From the NCBI GenBank assembly GCA_900771065.1, contig CAAGMP010000083.1, positions 1 through 13,649 on the forward strand: a DNA stretch of 13,649 nucleotides, in the 5' to 3' direction. Below the pieces are notes generated by a model that did no database searches, was not told the DNA's origin, and was given only the letters and a program-made list of their open reading frames with translations. The DNA is from an uncultured Acinetobacter sp. (GTDB lineage: Bacteria; Pseudomonadota; Gammaproteobacteria; Pseudomonadales; Moraxellaceae). This document shows, piece after piece, positions 6,843 through 13,380 of the stretch. Position numbers and translations under genes: made by a program. Each line of letters opens with the position of its first letter. Positions within the stretch are counted from its first letter, which is position 1.

Positions 6843-8090
6843 TTAAGCAAAGAATTTTAAAATGGTTTGAATTGATGCAGCATTCACAATATCAACAAAA
6901 AATGCACCACATAATGGAACAATTAAAAATGCTTTATGTGATGGTCCATACATATTGGTTACAGCTTGCATGTTTGCCACCGCAGTTGGAGTTGCACCCA
7001 TGCCAAAACCACAATGACCTGCGGCTAAAACGGCTGCATCATAATTTTTACCCATTACACGGAAAGTAATAAATGAAGCATACAGCGCCATAGTAATCGT
7101 TTGTGCCGCTAAAATAATAAACAATGGACCTGCTAAATCTGCCAATTGCCACAATTTTAATGACAATAAAGCCATTGCTAAATATAACGATAAAGCAGCA
7201 TTACCAAAAACATCAATTGCACGATCAAAAATCGGACGTTTTAAAATGCCTTCCAAGGTATTACGAACAATTACACCGCCCATTAAAGCCCAAACAAAAG
7301 TTGGCAATTCAAACCATGTTCCTTTACTAAAATCTGTCATAAATTGACCAAATGCAAGACAAACTGCAAACATACCTAAAGTTGTAATGGCATTATCTGC
7401 TGTAATTAAACGCACATGACGTGGTGATTCAAAAGTAACAAATTCATCCGAATTTTGCGTTTCAGATGAAATGTCATTGTTAAATGCACGAATTTCATCG
7501 GCTGAACGTGGTGTCGCTAGTTGATGGCGTTGAATTAAAAATTTAGCTAAAGGACCACCAATAATGCCACCAATAATTAAACCAAACGTTGCACTTGCCA
7601 TCCCTAATGCAATTGCACCTTGAATACCATATTGGTCTTCAAAAATTTGTCCCCAAGCACCTGCTGTACCGTGACCACCGACTAAAGTCACTGAACCTGC
7701 AATTAAACCGACCAAGGGATCTAATCCCAATACAGTGGCTAAACTCATACCGACAAAATTTTGTACAAAAATAAAAGCCGAAACAGCTATCAGGAAAATA
7801 ACTAAACCTAATCCACCCTCTCTCAGTTTGGCAAAATTGGCGCTTAAACCAATTGAAGAGAAGAAAATAAGCATAAAACTGGTTTGTAATTCACTACTAA
7901 TAACAATGCTATGTCCCCAAATGCTATAAACTATCAGGGAAATCACTGCTGCAACCAATCCACCTGCAACAGGTTCTGGAATATTGTAACGTTTTAAGAA
8001 ATCAATTTTTTGAACTAAAACACGACCGAGCAATAAAACGATGACTGCCGCAATTAATGTATAAAAGCCATTATAGGTAATTTCCATCAT
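6843..8090 (-). CDS. gltS: Sodium/glutamate symporter GltS
   Basis: This inner-membrane carrier imports glutamate with sodium ions. The 415 residues match E. coli GltS along the whole length. Landmarks are YNIPEPVAGGL at about 35-45, the re-entrant GSVTLVGGHGT near 132-142, ASATFGLIIGGIIGGP, FELPTFVWALMGGVI, the LKLWQLADLAGP segment and, near the C terminus, MGKNYDAAVLAAGHCGFGMGATPTAVAN in two consecutive blocks. A loop of about 40 polar residues separates the two halves. The start is placed at 8088-8090 because AAGGA lies five bases before it; the adjacent ATG at 8085-8087 is equally possible. A start six codons further up at 8108 has no ribosome-binding site. The gene stands alone with its own promoter and terminator. 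Confidence 0.95.
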   Translation of the reverse strand: MMEITYNGFYTLIAAVIVLLLGRVLVQKIDFLKRYNIPEPVAGGLVAAVISLIVYSIWGHSIVISSELQTSFMLIFFSSIGLSANFAKLREGGLGLVIFLIAVSAFIFVQNFVGMSLATVLGLDPLVGLIAGSVTLVGGHGTAGAWGQIFEDQYGIQGAIALGMASATFGLIIGGIIGGPLAKFLIQRHQLATPRSADEIRAFNNDISSETQNSDEFVTFESPRHVRLITADNAITTLGMFAVCLAFGQFMTDFSKGTWFELPTFVWALMGGVIVRNTLEGILKRPIFDRAIDVFGNAALSLYLAMALLSLKLWQLADLAGPLFIILAAQTITMALYASFITFRVMGKNYDAAVLAAGHCGFGMGATPTAVANMQAVTNMYGPSHKAFLIVPLCGAFFVDIVNAASIQTILKFFA

Positions 8091-8143
8091 TATTTTCCTT
8101 GACTTCAATTACTTTCCTGATGACATTCGACTCAAGAAAATAA

Positions 8144-8173
8144 ACTATAAAAAATATTGAGCTAGCCACTCAA
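8144..8173 (-). promoter_or_regulatory. Candidate gltS promoter with overlapping inverted repeat
   Basis: On the minus strand TTGAGT (8168-8173) and TATAGT (8144-8149) are 18 bases apart, 54 bases upstream of the gltS start. TTGAG (8157-8161) and CTCAA (8169-8173) form an inverted repeat covering the -35 box and upstream spacer, a suitable place for a repressor. Confidence 0.5.
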
Positions 8174-8247
8174 CACCCTCATTTCTCAAATTAAATTATT
8201 TAGATAAAATAAACAATTAGAAATAATTTACTGTTTAGAATAACGAT

Positions 8248-8302
8248 AAATCATACAAACTTAGATATTGAATTTGTAAATAAATCATTTTATGTATGAT
8301 TT
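8248..8302. repeat. Three copies of AAATCAT between gltS and the thi operon
   Basis: AAATCATACA (8248-8257) has a perfect 10-base inverted partner TGTATGATTT (8293-8302). A third copy, AAATCAT at 8282-8288, is 34 bases from the first in the same orientation and faces the third as a 7-base inverted repeat with a 7-base gap. The set lies between the two divergent promoters. A regulatory role is inferred. Confidence 0.4.
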
Positions 8303-8332
8303 TCCAGCAACTTCTTAATAAAAAATAAGCTA

Positions 8333-8362
8333 TTGACATCTAGAATCGAATCAGACTAGATT
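8333..8362 (+). promoter_or_regulatory. Promoter of the thi operon
   Basis: A perfect -35 box TTGACA (8333-8338) is followed 18 bases later by TAGATT (8357-8362), four of six matches to TATAAT. Transcription would begin near 8369, immediately before the first helix of the TPP riboswitch, which fits well. Confidence 0.65.
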
Positions 8363-8370
8363 ATAAATAC

Positions 8371-8480
8371 CTTAAGTCAGGGGAGTCTCACCAAAGAGAC
8401 TGAGAGGCTAGATGAGAATTTTTCTCGGGCTAGCGACCCTTTGAACCTGACCCAGTTGATACTGGCGTAGGAAGACAAAA
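8371..8480 (+). ncRNA. TPP riboswitch (THI element)
   Basis: The aptamer is complete. GTC (8376-8378) and GAC (8474-8476) close P1. GGGG (8380-8383) can pair with the CCC of ACCC. AGTCTC and GAGACT (8384-8389, 8396-8401) form a stem, followed by the conserved CTGAGA (8400-8405). A variable hairpin (GCTAG 8407-8411 with CTAGC 8430-8434, inner GAGAA/TTCTC) comes next. It is followed by ACCCTTTGAACCTGA (8436-8450), CCAG/CTGG (8452-8455, 8462-8465) and GCGTAGGAA. Thiamine pyrophosphate binding should lower expression of the downstream thi genes. Confidence 0.96.
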
Positions 8481-8497
8481 GTGTTTCTCGCTTTCTT

Positions 8498-8564
8498 TGG
8501 TTGATTTTTTTAGTCAAACCATGCCTTTTCTACACTAGCAATGGGTCTCTTTTTTGAGATCACT
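8498..8564 (+). promoter_or_regulatory. Expression platform of the TPP riboswitch
   Basis: Two hairpins can form between aptamer and thiO. The first pairs GGTTGA (8499-8504) with TCAAACC (8514-8520) with one bulged A, but no U run follows it, so it is a poor terminator. The second pairs GGTCTC (8544-8549) with GAGATC (8556-8561) around six T and would hide the GAG ribosome-binding site of thiO. Translational control is therefore the better guess. Confidence 0.45.
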
Positions 8565-9509
8565 ATGTCTAACTTAAACACAATATCTGCGCATTGGTCT
8601 ATTTTGGGTACGGGCGTTAGTGCATTATGTGTCGCGACTGCATTACATGCACGAGGCGAATCCGTTGAAATTATTGAAGATTCACAACAACGTATTGCTG
8701 CATCGCATTGGGCAGGTGGAATGCTTGCACCTTACTGTGAAGGTGAATCTGCACCAAGTTACATTACTGAAAAAAGTTTAATTTCAATCGCATGGTGGCA
8801 AAAATATACTTCTCAAGTTCAACAAAATGGCACTTTAGTTGTTGCGCCACAACGTGATTTAGTTGAGCTAAAACGTTTTGCAACACGCACACAACAACAC
8901 AAATGGATTGATGTTGAACAAGTTGAAAATGAGCTTAATCACTTTGAACAGGGTTTATTTTTTCCAAGTGAAGGACACTTAGATCCACGCTTAGCCCTTG
9001 CAGAATTAAAAAACAATTTGATTCAAAGTGGAGTCCATATTCACCAAAAAAGAGCTTCAGGAAAAATCATTGATTGTCGTGGCATTTACGCACGCACAGA
9101 AATTGAAAGTTTACGTGCGGTACGAGGTGAAATGTTGATTTTGGAAAATCCAGATTTAAACATTCAACGCCCTATTCGATTATTGCATCCACGTTTTGCT
9201 TGCTACTTAGTTCCTCGACAAAATCAACGTTTTATGTTGGGTGCAACTATGTTAGAAACCCAGAATAATCAAGAAATTACAGCTCGGTCGATTATGGAAT
9301 TACTCAATGCAGCATATTGCATTCATCCCTCTTTTGCCGATGCACGTATTTTAGAAACAGGCGTTGGATTACGCCCTGCCTATGCCGATAATATCCCAAA
9401 AATCATTTATGAAAATGGAAAATTTTATATTAATGGTATGTATCGACACGGTTTTTTATTTGCACCTGTTTTAGCTGAACAACTTATTCAACAAATCAAT
9501 GGAAATTAA
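8565..9509 (+). CDS. thiO: FAD-dependent glycine oxidase ThiO
   Basis: ThiO oxidises glycine to dehydroglycine (iminoacetate), which supplies the C-N unit of the thiamine thiazole; it replaces the radical enzyme ThiH in aerobes. The 314 residues fit the D-amino-acid-oxidase family. The FAD-binding motif is at about 13-20 (ILGTGVSA, with Ala in place of the third Gly), with Glu38 ending the second strand. AGGMLAPYCEGES, RPIRLLHPR and TGVGLRPAYADNIP are typical of ThiO, of the alphaproteobacterial kind as I recall it. The start at 8565 is preferred because GAG lies six bases ahead; the ATG at 8541 is in frame but has no ribosome-binding site. The first gene behind the riboswitch, it ends two bases before thiS. 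Confidence 0.9.
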   Translation: MSNLNTISAHWSILGTGVSALCVATALHARGESVEIIEDSQQRIAASHWAGGMLAPYCEGESAPSYITEKSLISIAWWQKYTSQVQQNGTLVVAPQRDLVELKRFATRTQQHKWIDVEQVENELNHFEQGLFFPSEGHLDPRLALAELKNNLIQSGVHIHQKRASGKIIDCRGIYARTEIESLRAVRGEMLILENPDLNIQRPIRLLHPRFACYLVPRQNQRFMLGATMLETQNNQEITARSIMELLNAAYCIHPSFADARILETGVGLRPAYADNIPKIIYENGKFYINGMYRHGFLFAPVLAEQLIQQINGN

Positions 9510-9511
9510 AA

Positions 9512-9709
9512 ATGAAAATTTATGTGAATGGTCAAATAACTGAAACAACTAGCCAAACTCTGTATGAATTAATAATTGAACTTGATTTCGACCTTGAATG
9601 TATTGCAACAGCAATTGATGGTGAATTTGTATCTAAAACAAAATATCAAGAAACTTTATTAAAAGTAAATCAAAAAATTGAAGTGCTTTCACCAATGCAA
9701 GGGGGTTAA
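9512..9709 (+). CDS. thiS: Sulfur carrier protein ThiS
   Basis: This 65-residue ubiquitin-like protein carries the thiazole sulfur as a C-terminal thiocarboxylate. It begins MKIYVNGQ and ends in the required Gly64-Gly65, which ThiF adenylates and ThiG later uses as sulfur donor. Length and fold pattern fit the family. The gene starts two bases after the thiO stop, and its stop is one base from the thiG ATG. The final codons GGG GGT also form the ribosome-binding site of thiG. Confidence 0.93.
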   Translation: MKIYVNGQITETTSQTLYELIIELDFDLECIATAIDGEFVSKTKYQETLLKVNQKIEVLSPMQGG

Positions 9710-9710
9710 A

Positions 9711-10484
9711 ATGAAATTTTACGATATAGAACTCAATTGCAGATTATTTTTGGGTACAGCACAATATCCATCCCCAGAAATTTTAAAACAAGCTATTTTA
9801 GCATCAAAAACACAAGTGATTACTGTGAGCTTACGTCGTGAAGGTCAACAAGGACAAGCATTTCGTGAAATTTTAAAATCATTAAATGTCAATATCTTAC
9901 CCAACACAGCGGGTTGTTATACGGTCAAAGAAGCTGTTACAACAGCACACATGGCGCGAGAATTATTTAATACTAACTGGATTAAATTGGAAATCATTGG
10001 GCATCCAGATACGCTGCAACCCAATCCGTTTGCATTGGTTGAAGCAAGCAAAATTTTAAATGCGGAAGGTTTTCACGTTTTTCCTTATACAACAGATGAT
10101 TTGATTGTGGCAGAAAAATTAGTGAATGCAGGTTGTCAAGTTTTAATGCCTTGGGGTGCGCCAATTGGTTCAGGACAAGGACTACAACATTTAGATGCTT
10201 TAAAGCGCATGCGACATTATTTTCCTGACACCGCACTGGTTATTGATGCGGGAATTGGTGCACCAAGTCATGCAGCACATGCAATGGAATTGGGTTTCGA
10301 TGCTGTTTTACTGAATACAGCAGTGGCGCAAGCTGCTCATCCTATTGAAATGGCGCGTGCTTTTACTTTATCGGTAGAAGCAGGAAAAATCGCTTATGAA
10401 TCAGGATTAATGCCAAAACGCGATATGGCACAGGCATCCACACCTTTATTTGGTTTAGCGGATTTGAGTCCATGTCAATTTTAA
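9711..10484 (+). CDS. thiG: Thiazole synthase ThiG
   Basis: ThiG condenses 1-deoxy-D-xylulose 5-phosphate, dehydroglycine and the ThiS thiocarboxylate into the thiazole phosphate. The 257-residue TIM barrel shows LPNTAGCYT at 63-71, the imine-forming Lys92 in NWIKLEIIG, MPWGAPIGSGQG, and DAGIGAPSHAAHAMELG with LLNTAVA as phosphate-binding segments. The start at 9711 has AAGGGGG just upstream; a start 11 codons earlier inside thiS has none. The wording MPWGAPIGSG and FPYTTDDL is that of alphaproteobacterial ThiG, unlike the usual gammaproteobacterial MPLAGLIGSG form, which suggests a different lineage or transfer. It overlaps thiF by 13 bases. Confidence 0.95.
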   Translation: MKFYDIELNCRLFLGTAQYPSPEILKQAILASKTQVITVSLRREGQQGQAFREILKSLNVNILPNTAGCYTVKEAVTTAHMARELFNTNWIKLEIIGHPDTLQPNPFALVEASKILNAEGFHVFPYTTDDLIVAEKLVNAGCQVLMPWGAPIGSGQGLQHLDALKRMRHYFPDTALVIDAGIGAPSHAAHAMELGFDAVLLNTAVAQAAHPIEMARAFTLSVEAGKIAYESGLMPKRDMAQASTPLFGLADLSPCQF

Positions 10485-11449
10485 ATTTTGAACGCTATCA
10501 ACGACAAATTAACTTAGCTGAAATTGGGATTGAAGGGCAAAAAAAACTTGCTCAATCACGTATTTTAGTGATTGGTGCAGGTGGTTTAGCTTCACATTTA
10601 TTACCCATTTTGGTTGGCAGTGGGGTCGGTTTTATTCGCTTATATGATGGTGATGTGATTGATTTAAGCAATTTACATCGACAAACTTTGTATCGTATGA
10701 CCGATTTAGGTAAAGCTAAAGTAGAAATCGCAAAATCACATTTACAACAGCTGAACTCAGATTGTGAAATTGAAGCCATTCCTAAATATTTTAAAAGTAT
10801 TGATGCGCAATTTGCATTTGACCAAATTAATTTGGTGATTGATGCCGCAGATCGTTTTGCAACGACTTATTTATTGTCTGACTTGTGTTTACAAAAAAAT
10901 CTTCCTTTAATCAGCGCATCTGTTCTCGGGCAAAAAGGTTATGTCGGTGGGTTTTGCTCCATTGCTCCAAGTTATCGTGCCATTTTCCCAACTTTGCCCA
11001 AACATGCCCAATCATGTGCAACCAGTGGTGTATTTGCATCCGCAGTTGCAACATTGGCAAGCTTACAAGCACATATGTGTTTAAATGTTTTATTAGATTT
11101 AAAACCTAGCGCTTTGGGTCAATTAATACAAGTTGATTTAGCCAATTGGCATATTGCCTCTTTACGTTTTGATGCGGCGACTGAACCCAAACAACCTATA
11201 TTGTGGTTAGATGAACATGAAGTCATGTCATCAGATCTAATTTTAGAATTGCGTGATTACCAAGAATTACCCAAAGATTTTTTTGCTCACACACAAAGAA
11301 TTCAATTAAAGGAATTGGAGAAAATTAATTTACCACATACTCAGCGTTTAGTTTGTAGCTGTAAAACAGGAGTTCGGGCAACAAAAGCCTATAATATTTT
11401 AAAATGCCGTGGTTTTTCTAATCTGGCTATTTTAGCAATCGATCCATAA
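10472..11449 (+). CDS. thiF: ThiF-like adenylyltransferase fused to a rhodanese-like domain
   Basis: This protein should adenylate the ThiS C terminus so that sulfur can be added. Residues 1-235 form an E1-like domain: Arg11, the nucleotide loop GAGGLASH at 35-42, Asp59/Asp61, NLHRQ with Arg70, Lys83, Asp127 in DAADRF, and the candidate catalytic Cys182 in QSCATSGV. The two CxxC zinc motifs common in ThiF and MoeB are missing (PSYRAIFP stands where PCYRCLFP is usual). Residues about 243-325 look like a short rhodanese domain with the loop Cys297-Lys-Thr-Gly-Val-Arg, where Cys297 could carry a persulfide. The gene overlaps thiG by 13 bases. MoeB is the main alternative, but the operon favours ThiF. 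Confidence 0.85.
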   Translation: MSILNFERYQRQINLAEIGIEGQKKLAQSRILVIGAGGLASHLLPILVGSGVGFIRLYDGDVIDLSNLHRQTLYRMTDLGKAKVEIAKSHLQQLNSDCEIEAIPKYFKSIDAQFAFDQINLVIDAADRFATTYLLSDLCLQKNLPLISASVLGQKGYVGGFCSIAPSYRAIFPTLPKHAQSCATSGVFASAVATLASLQAHMCLNVLLDLKPSALGQLIQVDLANWHIASLRFDAATEPKQPILWLDEHEVMSSDLILELRDYQELPKDFFAHTQRIQLKELEKINLPHTQRLVCSCKTGVRATKAYNILKCRGFSNLAILAIDP

Positions 11450-11451
11450 AA

Positions 11452-11475
11452 AAAGCAGAGAATAATCTCTGCTTT
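11452..11475. terminator. Shared terminator of thiF and the convergent porin gene
   Basis: AAAGCAGAGA pairs perfectly with TCTCTGCTTT around ATAA. It starts three bases after the thiF stop and lies 22 bases beyond the porin stop on the other strand. The T tract is long on the minus strand (seven T) and short on the plus strand (three T), so it should serve the porin better. Confidence 0.82.
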
Positions 11476-11497
11476 CTAGATCTAATTTTAACTTAAA

Positions 11498-12811
11498 TTA
11501 GAATGAATATTTTGCCATGAAGCCAACACGGTCATCATCAAATTTTTGATTATCAAATGTTTTACGTTGACCATTGATATATTCTATACCTAAATCAAGT
11601 GGCTTAACTGGTGAATAAATCAAGTTAATCCATGCTTGTTGAACGCGCTTATTTTGATTAATATCATTTAAGCTTGCTTTAGCAAAATCTGTACCTGTAT
11701 CAGCAAATAAAGCACCGTATGCTAAAGTTGTACGTAATTTTTCAGTAATTTTATATGTTGCACCCACTTCAACAGCAGTGAATTCATTTTGTGCTACATC
11801 GCCATTTACAACACGATAAGCATCATTTGAACCATAAAGATAATCTTTATTACCTTTAACATATGACGCATCTGCTTTTAACTGTAATTCTTTGATTGGA
11901 GCATAAGTCACACCAGCCGCTGCACCCCAAGCTGTTTTGCTTTTTGAATTATCAATTGAAGCTGCTTCAACTTTATAATTTTCTACAAATGCACGAACTG
12001 ATGCATTGGCATTATCACCAATGTTTTGAGTCAATTTTGCAGTTAAAACTGGTAAACTTGATTTTGTCGTTGGTGTTATCCGATTTACAGTTGCACCAGC
12101 TGTTTCACTCTCTTCTAAAGCAACAAAAAGTTTAGTATCAGGTGAGAAGCTATGTGCATAACGAACCATTGGTAAACGTTTTGTGCCACCGCCAACATTG
12201 GTATTAAAGTCAATCATTTCTGGTGCGTGATTAGACAAGAAGGTTGAAGTCGTTTGACCAAATAACCAATTATCATAAGTTACATAAGCTTGACGTAAAC
12301 GTACAGTTTCTTTATCGCCAGCAAAGTCAGCTTCAATTTTACCGCCAACTTTATAACCATTGACTAACGTATTGAAATCGAAACCAAAACGGGTTGTTTT
12401 TGCTGTTGCGCGTAACTTATCTTTTACAGATTTAGTTGAACCACCTACGGTGTTTACTTTGTTGAAATCATCATCTGCACCATCAATGATGTAGTTTGCA
12501 TCGCCACGAACAAAACCATAGAAGTTTACTTCAGCATCTTTTGCGCTCAAGAAACCTGATTTTTTGACATTTTTCGCAGTTTCAGTTGCTTGTGCAATTT
12601 GAGCTTGCTGTTGTTGTTGAATCTGTTGTTGTTGAGCTTGAACTTGTTGTTGTTGTTGCATTAATGCTTTTAATTCTGCAACTTCAGCACGTAATTGAGC
12701 AAGTTCCTTTTGATCAACAGTTTGTGCAAAAGCAGGAGTTAGCATAATTGAAGCGACGGCGAATGCTAAACCTTGAACTGCAAAAGTTTTTTTCTTTGAA
12801 GAAAAATTCAT
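11498..12811 (-). CDS. DcaP-like trimeric outer-membrane porin
   Basis: This is an outer-membrane beta-barrel channel for small, often anionic, solutes, as known for A. baumannii DcaP. Of 437 residues, 1-29 are a signal peptide (TPAFA-QT). Residues about 32-75 form a coiled coil that becomes almost pure glutamine (52-71), as expected for the periplasmic trimer stalk of DcaP. After a linker the barrel begins near EVNFYGFVRGDANY, shows alternating strands such as VRLRQAYVTYDNWLFGQTTS, and ends in the typical terminal Phe (AKYSF). The start at 12811 is chosen because AAGGGAA lies about nine bases ahead and a signal peptide follows; 28 further in-frame codons upstream look like leader. The gene is solitary and converges on thiF. 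Confidence 0.9.
   Translation of the reverse strand: MNFSSKKKTFAVQGLAFAVASIMLTPAFAQTVDQKELAQLRAEVAELKALMQQQQQVQAQQQQIQQQQQAQIAQATETAKNVKKSGFLSAKDAEVNFYGFVRGDANYIIDGADDDFNKVNTVGGSTKSVKDKLRATAKTTRFGFDFNTLVNGYKVGGKIEADFAGDKETVRLRQAYVTYDNWLFGQTTSTFLSNHAPEMIDFNTNVGGGTKRLPMVRYAHSFSPDTKLFVALEESETAGATVNRITPTTKSSLPVLTAKLTQNIGDNANASVRAFVENYKVEAASIDNSKSKTAWGAAAGVTYAPIKELQLKADASYVKGNKDYLYGSNDAYRVVNGDVAQNEFTAVEVGATYKITEKLRTTLAYGALFADTGTDFAKASLNDINQNKRVQQAWINLIYSPVKPLDLGIEYINGQRKTFDNQKFDDDRVGFMAKYSF
12599..12658 (-). repeat. CAA/CAG trinucleotide-rich tract in the porin gene
   Basis: Fifteen of the twenty codons for residues 52-71 are glutamine, nearly all CAA. This repetitive tract encodes part of the coiled-coil stalk and could change length by replication slippage without a frameshift. 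Confidence 0.7.
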
Positions 12812-13206
12812 TGTAAAAGTTTCCCTTATTGTTACCTTTAAATTTTCATTTACCATCATGTTTGCGGAAATATGAACACCCCGATTCCTGCACACTGATG
12901 GAACATTGATTTATTATGCTCACTTTTGTGTTAAGTTTTCATTAAAACAGTTAGTCTTTATTCCTGAAGGTTTATCTCAAAAAATGATAAAGAGCAAAAA
13001 TAATAATTTAACTATATGTTTTTAAATAAATTAACAAAAACTTAACATCTGTTTGCATCTTGTCTTTTTGATTAAAAATAAAGCAAAATTTTTTACAATA
13101 ACATATCAATAATCTGAAATTATGGATACATTGTAACAATATACTTAGCTTTACTTTAAAAAATAATGATTTCCTTTTCAAAATCTATTAAAAAAACAGC
13201 GCTGCT

Positions 13207-13252
13207 CAAATAATAAAAAGCTTAAAACGAAGTTTTATTTTTTTGTTATTTG
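13207..13252. repeat. Long imperfect hairpin upstream of the yccS-like gene
   Basis: CAAATAA (13207-13213) pairs with TTATTTG (13246-13252), and TAAAAC (13223-13228) pairs with GTTTTA (13232-13237) around GAA, with A/T pairing between. On the plus strand it is followed by a stretch ending in eight T (13262-13269), so it could end a short transcript. No transcript is known. Confidence 0.35.
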
Positions 13253-13270
13253 AATAGTTTGTTTTTTTTC

Positions 13271-13298
13271 AAAATGACAACCTATTTTATGTCATTTT
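13271..13298. repeat. Inverted repeat AAAATGAC/GTCATTTT
   Basis: Two perfect 8-base arms (13271-13278, 13291-13298) are separated by 12 bases. The repeat lies 83 bases before the TTG start of the yccS-like gene, where it could be an operator or a small hairpin. Confidence 0.4.
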
Positions 13299-13380
13299 CT
13301 TCACTACAATGCAACAAAAAATGTGTAAAATAGCACCAATATGATGCTTTGGTCGTATAAAAATACTGTAAGGACTTACT

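Larger units (their letters stand above)
12812..13380. other. Divergent non-coding region between the porin and yccS-like genes
   Basis: This 569-base gap has no supported gene. It must hold both promoters. For the porin, CATAAT on the minus strand near 12915-12920 is the best -10-like box, without a clear -35. For the yccS-like gene, TATAAA at 13356-13361 and TAAAAT at 13326-13331 are possible -10 boxes. ATTGTAACAAT at 13130-13140 is an 11-base palindrome, and CAGCGCTG at 13197-13204 is an 8-base one. Two larger inverted repeats are listed separately. Confidence 0.5.

Noticed and set aside
6710..7774. Plus-strand open frames overlapping the gltS terminator and gltS
   Set aside because: They are antisense to gltS. 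The first also crosses the DnaA boxes and the terminator hairpin. The His/Leu/Gln-rich translations look like shadow frames.
8091..8108. Six-codon longer start for GltS
   Set aside because: Those bases contain the AAGGA ribosome-binding site for the start at 8090, and no site precedes the longer form.
8521..8538. Five-codon upstream frame (MPFLH) in the thi leader
   Set aside because: It has no ribosome-binding site, and the ATG lies at the edge of a hairpin; nothing suggests translation.
9994..10236. Minus-strand open frame inside thiG
   Set aside because: It is antisense to conserved ThiG motifs and has no independent support.
10472..11449. Identification as MoeB (molybdopterin synthase activation)
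   Set aside because: The domain is shared by both families, but the gene overlaps thiG behind a TPP riboswitch and next to thiS; no molybdopterin gene is nearby.
12812..12895. 28-residue N-terminal extension of the porin
   Set aside because: It would put the signal peptide inside the protein and ignores the AAGGGAA site nine bases before the ATG at 12811.
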